Program-made: the position numbers and the translations under genes
NCBI GenBank assembly: GCA_001787535.1
Contig: MFXP01000004.1
Span: 1-64,000 of the forward strand
Source of the DNA: Candidatus Peribacteria bacterium RIFCSPHIGHO2_01_FULL_51_35
Lineage (GTDB): Bacteria; Patescibacteriota; Gracilibacteria; Peribacterales; Peribacteraceae
Length of the DNA stretch: 64,000 nt
Reading direction: 5' to 3'
Shown here: in pieces, positions 46,048 through 54,636 of the stretch
How positions within the stretch are numbered: position 1 is the stretch's first letter
Layout of the letters: every line of letters begins with the position of its first letter
The notes under the pieces: generated by a model
Databases searched by the model: none
What the model was told of the DNA's origin: nothing
Seen by the model: only the letters and a program-made list of their open reading frames with translations

Positions 46048-47442
46048 ATGGCAGCAATGCGTTCTGCACTCCATCATCCGCGATTTCCTTGGATATTTTT
46101 GCCGGCAGTTTGCCTGCTTTCGTTCTTGCTGTGGCTGCCCACGTGGGATTACCCCATCGCCAGCGACACATCCCTGTACGCATTGCTGGGAGAAAGCTTT
46201 TGGACAACATCGCGGTACGCCGTGCTGGGAGAAGCGCACGGCAAACACATGCCATTCCACGCCATCGTCAGCTTTCCGTTGGCACGCGTGTTCGGCTACA
46301 GCTTGGGGATGAAACTCTCCACGCTTTTTGCAGGATTAGGCGTTCTCATAGCCGCTTATTTTTTGTTGGAACGAACCATGGGAAGACGTGTCGCGGTTTG
46401 GACGACGCTTGCCATCGCACTGCATCACGGATTTGTGGTGATGACGATGCTGGGCAGTGCGGATTCGCTGCTGACACTACTCTTCTTGCTCTCACTCCAT
46501 GCGTATCTTTCCGCCGCTCACAATCGTCGGTTCTATTTTCTCGTCGGTATCTTCACGGGACTTGCGTGCCTTACGCGTTACAACGCGGCACCGCTCTTTT
46601 TGTTCTTCCCGCTGTACACGCTCTGGAAACGTCCAAAGGATCTTTTCTCGTTGCCGTTCATGGGGGGCATGGCTATGGGTGCGGCACTCTTCTCCATCTG
46701 GTTCATACGCGCGTACTTGGTGTTTGGCACGCTTACCAATGATTACACCGAGGAGCTTTCCGTAAAAACCGCAGGGTTGTTCCGGCAAATGATCATCAAT
46801 ATTCGTTATTACTTAAACCCCATCGGCAACATTCTTCCGGTTCTCTTTCTCTTTTCTTTCTACGGCATTTGGAAAGCACGATACAAACAGCAGTTCCTCA
46901 TCGCGGCGATGGTTGCCATTTGGTCTTTGTTTTTGATCTGGCCGGTGCTCAATCTTCGGTACACCTTCCCGGGATATGTGTTGCTGATCGCCTTCGGTGT
47001 CTTTGGCATTCAAAGCGCGGCTGAGAATCTTCCGCGTCTCCGGACAGCATTTCTTTCCATGATGGTTGTTGCTGTCGTGGCCTTGGATATTGGCGTGCTG
47101 TGTCTCTATTCCTATGGTCAATGCAATGCGCGGCTGGATCGTGCTTTCCCCATGATCCCGAAGAACTTGGGACTGACAATGGAAGGCTTTGCGATGTGGG
47201 ACGAAGCGCGCGATTGGATCAACACGCATGCGGAAACCAAAGCAACTCTTCGGACGGTGGGCAAATACAATGCGCGCATTTGGACGCAGGGAATTTTCCG
47301 CAAAGACATTGCCATCATTGACGAGGAAACCGACAACTGTCCCGTCTATACCATTGCACAGGATGATTCGGCATACGGTTTAGTGGTCTTTCAAACCGCA
47401 GATGCGCCAGTCACCTATGTGATGAAGGAGGAGTGCAAGTAG
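46048..47442 (+). CDS. Membrane glycosyltransferase (ArnT/PMT-like, GT39/83 type)
   Basis: WDYPIASDTSLYALLGESFWTTSRYAVLGEAHGKHMPFHAIVSFPLARVFGYSLG and many TM segments. Confidence 0.85.
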   Translation: MAAMRSALHHPRFPWIFLPAVCLLSFLLWLPTWDYPIASDTSLYALLGESFWTTSRYAVLGEAHGKHMPFHAIVSFPLARVFGYSLGMKLSTLFAGLGVLIAAYFLLERTMGRRVAVWTTLAIALHHGFVVMTMLGSADSLLTLLFLLSLHAYLSAAHNRRFYFLVGIFTGLACLTRYNAAPLFLFFPLYTLWKRPKDLFSLPFMGGMAMGAALFSIWFIRAYLVFGTLTNDYTEELSVKTAGLFRQMIINIRYYLNPIGNILPVLFLFSFYGIWKARYKQQFLIAAMVAIWSLFLIWPVLNLRYTFPGYVLLIAFGVFGIQSAAENLPRLRTAFLSMMVVAVVALDIGVLCLYSYGQCNARLDRAFPMIPKNLGLTMEGFAMWDEARDWINTHAETKATLRTVGKYNARIWTQGIFRKDIAIIDEETDNCPVYTIAQDDSAYGLVVFQTADAPVTYVMKEECK

Positions 47443-47489
47443 ATCGATTATTTCCACTTTTTTCCAGCTCGATTTGATCAGTGACAAGG

Positions 47490-47706
47490 ATCGTACGGGT
47501 GCAATCCAATGGGTTTCCACTTTCTTGTGGCGCACAAGAAAGTGGAGCAAAGAAAACAGTCGCTCTGAAAAATTTCCTGCACAACAATGGCTCGCTACGC
47601 TGAAAAGTGCAAAACTCGGCCTCGCTCCGCTCGGCCTCAAACATGCACTTTTCGGGTGCTCCGCTCGCCAAGGTGCGCAACGGAAATTTTTCAAGGCGAC
47701 AACCCT
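47490..47706. repeat. Dispersed structured repeat A, copy 2
   Basis: atcgtacgggtgc..actttcttgtggcgcacaagaaagtgga..aaatttcctgcacaacaatggctcgct..ccgctcgccaaggtgcgcaacggaaattttt. Confidence 0.9.
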
Positions 47707-47758
47707 GTTTGTCCTCACCTCCCGCTTAATCGTAAGAGACGACAGGTAATTCCACTCA

Positions 47759-48799
47759 TCAAAGCTCGCGCAGAAGTCTTGTCCGCACATCATCGAACCA
47801 AGTTAGAGATTGATCACTGCGGAAGTATTGTTTGTGATCTTCACGGAGTTGTTCCAAAACGGCTCGTGCCGGGAGGGAGGGGATGATGTATGGTTCCCCC
47901 GTGATGCGTTCGTAGAGTTCCAAAATCGTCCAGACAGCGAGCATGGAGGAGAGAGTTCCAAAGAGAACATTGCCGCTCCAGCGTTCCTTCTCCGGTGTTT
48001 CATAAAATGCGAGCGTCTGCTCCCGTGTTTTAAAGTATTCCAGGAGTGCCACGGCTCCGCTCATGCCGCTGAATCCCGTCAAATATCGATCGCGTTCTTC
48101 TTTCGGCACGATGGCACAGCGGTATCCTTTTTTTATAAGAATTTCATTCGCTTTATCAAACGTATCGTAGCGGCCGGGAGCTTTCCCAATATTTGAGGGA
48201 TGGTTGTTCCCGTTTGCCGGAGCCAAACTTAAGTGCTCGCGATCGACAAAGATCTCTCTGTTTAACGCAGTGCAGTAGCTGCTGCTGGGTTCATAGGATT
48301 TTCCATCGATTTCCAAGCGCCACCAGTCGCGCGGACGAAAACTCACCGATGCAGTCTTCGGATCGCGGAACTCGCGCTCGAGGACATTAAGCATCTCTCC
48401 GCTCATCGGGAACATATCATCATCGCAAATCCAGCCTATCTTCCTGTTTTTTGCGATGTGTCTTAAAAATTCATCGGATTTTGTCGCAGCATAGAAATTC
48501 AAAAACTTCTGTACACGCGCTCCCAGAAAATCTTTGGGATCCAACTTCCCCGAACAATCAAAGATCACATAATCCACACGATCTCCCAATGCTTTCCGTG
48601 CGAAGTGGTACCACACCGTCATCATGGGCGGCAGGATGTTCATCGTAAACAGTGCAGGCTTCTCGCTCTTCGGCAGGGGGGAGCGCATCAGGTAATACAG
48701 CATGGTGGGCACAGCTGTCCGCATGGCCGCTTTCAAGCTCATGGCTTTAAACGAATGCGCGAGGATTTCGTGAGGGAGGGACACGGTAATAGTGTACAT
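47759..48799 (-). CDS. Uncharacterised protein, possible GT-A glycosyltransferase
   Basis: Acidic motif IGWICDDDMFPMSGEMLNVL within the glycosylation locus; no firm family recognised. Confidence 0.6.
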   Translation of the reverse strand: MYTITVSLPHEILAHSFKAMSLKAAMRTAVPTMLYYLMRSPLPKSEKPALFTMNILPPMMTVWYHFARKALGDRVDYVIFDCSGKLDPKDFLGARVQKFLNFYAATKSDEFLRHIAKNRKIGWICDDDMFPMSGEMLNVLEREFRDPKTASVSFRPRDWWRLEIDGKSYEPSSSYCTALNREIFVDREHLSLAPANGNNHPSNIGKAPGRYDTFDKANEILIKKGYRCAIVPKEERDRYLTGFSGMSGAVALLEYFKTREQTLAFYETPEKERWSGNVLFGTLSSMLAVWTILELYERITGEPYIIPSLPARAVLEQLREDHKQYFRSDQSLTWFDDVRTRLLREL

Positions 48800-48854
48800 C
48801 CAGTATTAGAAATATAAGCCCCTTCATTTTTTAGCTATTTTTTATTTTTCTGTT

Positions 48855-48968
48855 CGGACACCCCCTCCCTACCCTCCCCCTTGAGGGGGAGGAGACGTCA
48901 TTTTTCAGAATCGAGAAAAATTACGTCCTCTCTCCCTGTAGGGAGAGAGACAGAGAGAGGGTGTCCGG
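48855..48968. repeat. Multi-stem palindromic element
   Basis: CGGACACCC .. CTCCCCCTTGAGGGGGAG .. CTCTCTCCCTGTAGGGAGAGAG .. GGGTGTCCG. Confidence 0.85.
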
Positions 48969-49024
48969 CTTTATCAATAGAGCACACATCAAAAAATAAA
49001 GGAGGCTCTAAGTCAGCATCCCAC

Positions 49025-50458
49025 TCATTTCTCTGTGGGTATGAATCCCCGCTCGAAGTATTCTTTTTCTTTCCCTACGTTTTCAATGTCCATTCTTCTC
49101 CCTTCGATGATGCTGCGCGCTGCCAGGATACCCATTTCCAACGAGTGATCTTGGTTTGTATAGCGGAAGCGACCCGGACGACCGATGGCGAAGAAGTTCT
49201 CGAAACCATCCAGGTACTCCATAATGGTTGTGAGCCGTTCTTTGTAGAGCAGATCGTATATGGGATACACGTGCGAGGCTTTGTAGTGATGCACACTCAG
49301 CACTTCGTCCTTGCGTAGCAGTTTCAACTTCTCAAACCATTCAATGGCCAACGTGAAGAGTTCGTCTTTGGACATGTTCCAAATACCGTCTCCCTCGAAG
49401 CAGAAAAATTCCACGAAGAGGGAGGTTTTCCCGGGAGGGGACATGAAACGGCTGAAATTTTTCATCTCACTGAAACGCCCGAAGGGGATGGATTTGTCCG
49501 GGTAGTACACCCAGTTGTCGCGTGTCACGAACTCACGGTTGATGGTGAGGAAAAGGTACGCCTGCGCGCGGAAGCGCAGGTTCTTGGCGGCAGCCAGCAC
49601 TTCTTTCGGCGCGGGAGGATCAAATAGTTTCACGGCTTCTGTCACGGGAATGGAGCAGACAACAGAGGGTGGTGCGTACGTTTTCGTACCCTCGGGAGTT
49701 TTCACGTCCACACTCGTTATTCTTTTGCCTTCGCAACGAATCTTCAGCGGTTCCGAGTGCGTGAGCACCGTGCTGCCTTTTTCTTCAATCCTTTTCTTGA
49801 TGGTTTCGTAGATGAGGCCGCTGCCGTGCGAAGGATAATAAAATTCATCGACGAGCGTTTTCGGCCCTCCTTTCTTAAAGAGTGCTTTCTTGAGTGTCGA
49901 CCAGATGCTGAGGCCTCCGATACGCTGCAGTGCCCAGTCGATGCTGATTTCACTGCACGGGATGCCCCAAATCTTCTCCGTATAATTGAGCATGTTGAAT
50001 TCCGCCAATGTCCGCCCGAATTGCGTGACGACGTAATCTTCGAACGACCGCATTTCGCGCGGTTTGATCATTTTTCGCACGCGCTCATACAAGTAATCAA
50101 AGAGGACGCGCGCGGCCTTGAAAGGACCCATCTGTTTCAGGACATTGCCCAGGCGAATCGGGTAAAAATAATATTTTCCATCAACGTAGAAGCGCGTTTG
50201 CCTGCGTACACGAATCCATTCCTCTCCCAGCAAATTTTCGATGAAGTCATACAAATACTTATTCTTGCTGAAGAAACGGTGCGGACCGATGTCCGTGAGA
50301 TACGTCCCGTCCGGTTCCTCAAACTTCAGCGTTTTCGCGAGCCCGCCGAGGGCGGAGGCTTTCTCTATGACGGTGGGCGTTTTGCCTGCGCGCGACAGTT
50401 CCATGGCAGCCGCCATGCCGGCGGGGCCGCCCCCGAGAATGAGAATTTGGTCATCCAT
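49025..50458 (-). CDS. FAD-dependent NAD(P)-binding oxidoreductase (UDP-galactopyranose mutase/protoporphyrinogen oxidase-like)
   Basis: DDQILILGGGPAGMAAAMELSRAGKTPTVIEKASALGGLAKTL..DIGPHRFFSKN..NYTEKIWGIPCSEIS. Confidence 0.88.
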   Translation of the reverse strand: MDDQILILGGGPAGMAAAMELSRAGKTPTVIEKASALGGLAKTLKFEEPDGTYLTDIGPHRFFSKNKYLYDFIENLLGEEWIRVRRQTRFYVDGKYYFYPIRLGNVLKQMGPFKAARVLFDYLYERVRKMIKPREMRSFEDYVVTQFGRTLAEFNMLNYTEKIWGIPCSEISIDWALQRIGGLSIWSTLKKALFKKGGPKTLVDEFYYPSHGSGLIYETIKKRIEEKGSTVLTHSEPLKIRCEGKRITSVDVKTPEGTKTYAPPSVVCSIPVTEAVKLFDPPAPKEVLAAAKNLRFRAQAYLFLTINREFVTRDNWVYYPDKSIPFGRFSEMKNFSRFMSPPGKTSLFVEFFCFEGDGIWNMSKDELFTLAIEWFEKLKLLRKDEVLSVHHYKASHVYPIYDLLYKERLTTIMEYLDGFENFFAIGRPGRFRYTNQDHSLEMGILAARSIIEGRRMDIENVGKEKEYFERGFIPTEK

Positions 50459-50481
50459 AAGACGAGAAACAGCATACAGAC

Positions 50482-50575
50482 GATGAACAGGACGCAAAAG
50501 ACACAAAAGAAACAGAAGATGCAGAGGAGCCCGCATTCTTCTGTTTCTTTTGAATCCAATGAGTCTTTTGCATCC
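50482..50575. repeat. Inverted period-9 array between divergent genes
   Basis: GATGAACAG GACGCAAAA GACACAAAA GAAACAGAA GATGCAGAG; right arm reverse complement GATGCAAAA GACTCATTG GATTCAAAA GAAACAGAA GAA. Confidence 0.85.
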
Positions 50576-50599
50576 TTTCATTTGCTACACTGGTTCCGT

Positions 50600-52276
50600 A
50601 TGTCCAAAAAAGGATTCCTTGCACTCCTCATCGGCTCAGCCGTGGTGCTCGGCGTTCTCATGGAAGTGCCGCAGTGGCTCTACAGCATCCATCCGCTTTC
50701 GCAGGGGGTCTTGGTCCAGCTCAATTCCGATGAAGATTTGTATTTGTCGCGCGTCATGGAAGCGTTGGAAGGGCGTCCCGAGCAAGCGGCGGAGGCAATC
50801 ACCGGCAATCCTGCAGTCGTGCCTTTGCAAGGAGCATGGGTGGAAGAATGGGAAGGGCGGCTTTTTTCATGGACAAGCCTTTCCGCAGCGGAAGTATTCC
50901 AAATCCTTGATTTCATTGTTCCCGCGTTGCTCTTCCTCACATTGTTTTGGTTTTTGCGGTTGGCGGGGTTCGATCGCTGGACGGCGTATGCAGGCGCTGT
51001 CCTCTTTTCCCTTCTTGAACTCTACAGTTTGAATCGTCCGGTGCATCAGCGTGAAAGTTTTTTGTTGATGCTGCTCGCGCTTGCTTGCATTTTGGAAGGG
51101 CTTCGCAGTAAACGTCAGTTTGGGGTCATCGGCGGCGTGATACTGGGGCTCCTCGTCGGTGTGTATTTTTGGAGTTGGACGTTTGCGTGGACGTTTTGTG
51201 CACTGTTGCTTCTATGGGAGGGGACGATGTGGGCGCTGGAGAAGAAATATCATCCACTCCGGTTCTTCCCACGGCTCTTGGCGCTCTTTCATCGCGTCGT
51301 TCCTCCCGCCAACAATTTTTTGTGGATGCTTTGCTTCCTCGCGGTGGGAGTGCTTGCTGCCATTCCCGCCGTGCTCCAACTTTCTGCGGCCTCCATGCAT
51401 CCACTTGCGGCGCTGGCACGCGAACGCATGGAATTTCTGCCGTCGCATGCACCGGAATCGTGGCTCCGGAGCGGTCTTTTCCTTTTGCAGCTCGTTGGGA
51501 TCGCGGGAGCAACTATTTCTGCACCGCATTTCCGTAAACACTCGAAGATCCTGATCATTTTCATAGCAAGTGCGTTCATCGTTCTCAATCAACAGGTCTT
51601 TCACGGCGTCACGTTCCTCTTCTCCTCCCATTATCTTTTTTCTCTCGTGCTTGCGGGCGTCATGACATTCCTCACGAGCGTGATCTTTTGGAAAGAATCC
51701 AAGTGGCTGCTGCTCTCGCTCGTGGCATCGATGATCTTTCTGGGAGGCATTGCATACGATGGTCGCCATGTTCTTGGTCACTTCGTTATCGACACAGAAC
51801 GCTTTTCCGAGCAGCATTTTGCAACGCTTCTGCCGGCATTGGAGCACTTGCCGCGCGCCACCATCCTGTCCGATGCAGCGAGCATGCAATTTGTTGCAAG
51901 CCACACCAGGCATGATGTTCCGTATAGCATTCGTTTGCATTACATGCTTATCAGTGGAGAAGCATTTGCTGAACGCTATTGCCTGGCGAAGCTGCCCCTT
52001 TCGCCGCTGGAATGGAGGATAGAGGAAGAGCCCATGCTGATTTACGATCGCGGCATCCTTCGGTTGGATCCTTCCCTCCGCGAACAGGAACTCACGTTGG
52101 TGGAAGAGACTTGCAAGCGCATGACCATTGACCCGTACACGTTCCTCAAAAAGTACGGTGTGCAGTACATCCTGTGGGATACCCGCAGACAACCGGGATG
52201 GAACGTGAAACGTTTCAAGATCCGGCTGCAAGATCAGGAACGAGGAGCGGAGTGGATTATGTATAAGATTCTTTGA
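50600..52276 (+). CDS. Multi-TM membrane protein, probable glycosyltransferase/oligosaccharyltransferase-like
   Basis: MSKKGFLALLIGSAVVLGVLMEVPQWLYSIHPLSQGVLVQLNSDEDLYLSRV and about 10 TM segments. The upstream part of ORF 49757..52276 is antisense to the FAD gene. Confidence 0.75.
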   Translation: MSKKGFLALLIGSAVVLGVLMEVPQWLYSIHPLSQGVLVQLNSDEDLYLSRVMEALEGRPEQAAEAITGNPAVVPLQGAWVEEWEGRLFSWTSLSAAEVFQILDFIVPALLFLTLFWFLRLAGFDRWTAYAGAVLFSLLELYSLNRPVHQRESFLLMLLALACILEGLRSKRQFGVIGGVILGLLVGVYFWSWTFAWTFCALLLLWEGTMWALEKKYHPLRFFPRLLALFHRVVPPANNFLWMLCFLAVGVLAAIPAVLQLSAASMHPLAALARERMEFLPSHAPESWLRSGLFLLQLVGIAGATISAPHFRKHSKILIIFIASAFIVLNQQVFHGVTFLFSSHYLFSLVLAGVMTFLTSVIFWKESKWLLLSLVASMIFLGGIAYDGRHVLGHFVIDTERFSEQHFATLLPALEHLPRATILSDAASMQFVASHTRHDVPYSIRLHYMLISGEAFAERYCLAKLPLSPLEWRIEEEPMLIYDRGILRLDPSLREQELTLVEETCKRMTIDPYTFLKKYGVQYILWDTRRQPGWNVKRFKIRLQDQERGAEWIMYKIL

Positions 52277-52289
52277 ATGCAAAATTCTC

Positions 52290-52312
52290 GAGATCGACCA
52301 GCGGTCGATCTC
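52290..52312. repeat. GTAGAG-type palindrome, sister of 3361..3389
   Basis: GAGATCGACC AGC GGTCGATCTC. Confidence 0.85.
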
Positions 52313-52437
52313 TACGGTTTTCCGCTCAGATTAAATAATTTGTATGTGGGATTGTGCTGCCCGAGATCGTTGGGAATCTGATGCACGTCCGTAAACCGAT
52401 CTCCTCGATGGATGACAATCCTGTTGCATGCATTCAT
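52312..52437 (-). CDS. Possible 41-aa ORF coupled to the TylF-like gene, or a truncated gene remnant
   Basis: MNACNRIVIHRGDRFTDVHQIPNDLGQHNPTYKLFNLSGKP*; TGATG stop/start overlap; stop TAG supplied by the palindrome. Confidence 0.5.
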   Translation of the reverse strand: MNACNRIVIHRGDRFTDVHQIPNDLGQHNPTYKLFNLSGKP

Positions 52438-53336
52438 CAAGGCAAGGTTTTTTTTCTCCAAAATGCGCCTGTCTGATCCACAATAATTATTTCCTCATTG
52501 ATGTTCCGTTCCTTGCGAAAATCATGGATGGCTTTTTTACATCCCTCCAAGCCATAATCATCGATTATTAAAAATCCGCCCGGAGAAAGTTTATCGTATA
52601 AGGCTTGCAGTGCTTCCATGGTGGAAGAATACATATCTCCATCCAATCGAAGAATTGCGAGGTGTTCGATGGGTGCATTCGACAATGTATCCTTGAACCA
52701 TCCTTTTAGAAAATGAACTTGACCGTCCAGCAGATCGTAGCGCCGAAAATTTTCTTGTACCTGCTCCAAGGATATAGCCAGCACTTCTTTATAGAGGTGA
52801 TGTATATCCCCGGTATCGGCCGGATATTGACTGTCGGGGGATGGCAAACCTTCAAAAGAATCCGCAACCCACACTGTTCTGTTTTTTATCCCATAGGCCA
52901 TCAAAATTGCCCGCATAAAGATCGTGGCTCCTCCTCTCCAAACGCCGGTTTCGATAAAATCTCCCGGGATGTTCTCGTGTAGAACCGTCTCTGCGCAATG
53001 TTGAATATTATCCAGGCGGCTCAAACCAATCATTGTTTCCGCAAACTTTGGCCAATCCTTGCCGGTATTTCGTTTTGCCAGCATCCGTTCTTTCGACAGA
53101 TTCTCATTTCGTATGTAGTACACATGCATCCGTCGCGATTCGAGAACACGCAGGATGCCATTCATGATGAACTGTTTAAGGGAATAGGAATTGTTTCGAT
53201 AGACTCTTCTTTTATCATCAAATCCCTTTTCAATATGCAGTGTGTCCGTGAGGCATTTTTTTATCAGCGAAAGGTAAAGGTCGGTTGTGTCGGTCTTCTC
53301 AATCCTATCCATGCAAGTTTTTGGGAATGAATTCAA
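52437..53336 (-). CDS. TylF/macrocin O-methyltransferase-like protein
   Basis: IPGDFIETGVWRGGATIFMRAILMAYGIKNRTVWVADSFEGLP..HLAILRLDGDMYSSTMEALQALYDKLSPGGFLIIDDYG. Confidence 0.92.
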   Translation of the reverse strand: MNSFPKTCMDRIEKTDTTDLYLSLIKKCLTDTLHIEKGFDDKRRVYRNNSYSLKQFIMNGILRVLESRRMHVYYIRNENLSKERMLAKRNTGKDWPKFAETMIGLSRLDNIQHCAETVLHENIPGDFIETGVWRGGATIFMRAILMAYGIKNRTVWVADSFEGLPSPDSQYPADTGDIHHLYKEVLAISLEQVQENFRRYDLLDGQVHFLKGWFKDTLSNAPIEHLAILRLDGDMYSSTMEALQALYDKLSPGGFLIIDDYGLEGCKKAIHDFRKERNINEEIIIVDQTGAFWRKKTLP

Positions 53337-53388
53337 ATGGCAATATAGAAAAAAAGCCTTTCAATGGCAAATTACCGTTTTTTTCCGA

Positions 53389-54195
53389 TCACGAGGCTGC
53401 CTTGGGATCATGGGGGAATGTGACGACAATCAGTTTCCAGGCGTACCAGAAGCGAATGAGTTCGTGCTGCAACGGGAGGCGTTTTCCCGGCCGTGGAATG
53501 CCCCAAATCAACAGTAATTTGATGAGGGCGATCAGCCTGGAGCGAAGTGTGCGGAGAAAACGATGCCTGAACCAATGCGCGAAGGAGTCCTGCTCCGCTT
53601 TCTTCCGTTCGATTGTGAGATAACGACTGTTTTTTTCGATGTAGTCCGCAATGCTCCCGAGCGGAGCAAGGCTTGCGCCCTTCAAATGATCCGTGCGTGT
53701 TCCGGAAGCAAGTTCCGGTCGCTCATGCACGGGTTTTCTCCACTCTCGAACGACATCACGGTGAAAAAAGTAGAGCCGCTCGTTCGGATACGTGGTTGCG
53801 TAGTCGATCACCGTGCCATTTTCCAGAACGTAGCGACGTGGAACGTAGCACGCGCATGGATTTCCTTTGGCTGTGATCACTTTGATCTCTTCCATGAGTT
53901 CCGGTGATGCATACTCATCGCTATCCAAGGACAAAATCCACGGCTGTGTTGCATTTTTCAGCCCAACATTGCGCGCTGCCGAGAAATCTGTGAGCGCAGT
54001 TCCTTGTTCAGAAGCATTTCGCTGTGAAATCACCGTTGCACCCGCACTTTTTGCAATCTCGATCGTCGCATCCGTACTGCCGCCATCGATGACCAGGATC
54101 TCCGCGGCATCTTTCACACTCGCAAGTGCCTGCGACAGTGTTTTCGCAGAATTGAAGGTGAGGACATGCACGCTTAATGGAAGTTTATCAGACAT
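53389..54195 (-). CDS. Glycosyltransferase family 2 (WaaE/KdtX-like)
   Basis: LPLSVHVLTFNSAKTLSQALASVKDAAEILVIDGGSTDATIEIAKSAGATVISQ..SAARNVGLKNATQPWILSLDSDEY. Confidence 0.93.
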   Translation of the reverse strand: MSDKLPLSVHVLTFNSAKTLSQALASVKDAAEILVIDGGSTDATIEIAKSAGATVISQRNASEQGTALTDFSAARNVGLKNATQPWILSLDSDEYASPELMEEIKVITAKGNPCACYVPRRYVLENGTVIDYATTYPNERLYFFHRDVVREWRKPVHERPELASGTRTDHLKGASLAPLGSIADYIEKNSRYLTIERKKAEQDSFAHWFRHRFLRTLRSRLIALIKLLLIWGIPRPGKRLPLQHELIRFWYAWKLIVVTFPHDPKAAS

Positions 54196-54565
54196 ACACG
54201 AAGAATTTATAAAGAAAGAAATTCCACAGCACGGTGATGAACCAGCTCACAAACTTTGCGGATCCTTCATCCAGGTGCAGATACTCCACAAAAGCGTAGA
54301 GCAGCATGGTTTGTGCAACGATATTTGCGATGGTCAGGATGCAGTACCGTACAAAGTGATTGAGGACGGCATCTTTCTTCCCGAAGACGATGTACTTGTG
54401 GAGAACGAATGTTGCAAAGAACCCCAAGATATTGCTGATGATGTTTGCGGTGACATACCACACATCCAGCTGGAGCATCAAAAAATAGCTGCCAAAATCG
54501 ATCAAGAATGCAAGGCTTCCGCTCACCAAGTACAATCCGAACTGTCTGAATAGCGCTTTCACCAA
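54188..54565 (-). CDS. GtrA-family membrane protein
   Basis: QFGLYLVSGSLAFLIDFGSYFLML..ISNILGFFATFVLHKYIVF..FVSWFITVLWNFFLYKFFVY. Confidence 0.88.
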   Translation of the reverse strand: MVKALFRQFGLYLVSGSLAFLIDFGSYFLMLQLDVWYVTANIISNILGFFATFVLHKYIVFGKKDAVLNHFVRYCILTIANIVAQTMLLYAFVEYLHLDEGSAKFVSWFITVLWNFFLYKFFVYV

Positions 54566-54636
54566 GCTATCCTAGCAGAATCCTTTCATCCCACCCTGGC
54601 TCCCCACATAAAAATCTGACACCATAGCCCGGTCTT

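Noticed and set aside
51212-52282. 356-aa minus-strand ORF
   Set aside because: Antisense shadow of the membrane protein at 50600..52276.
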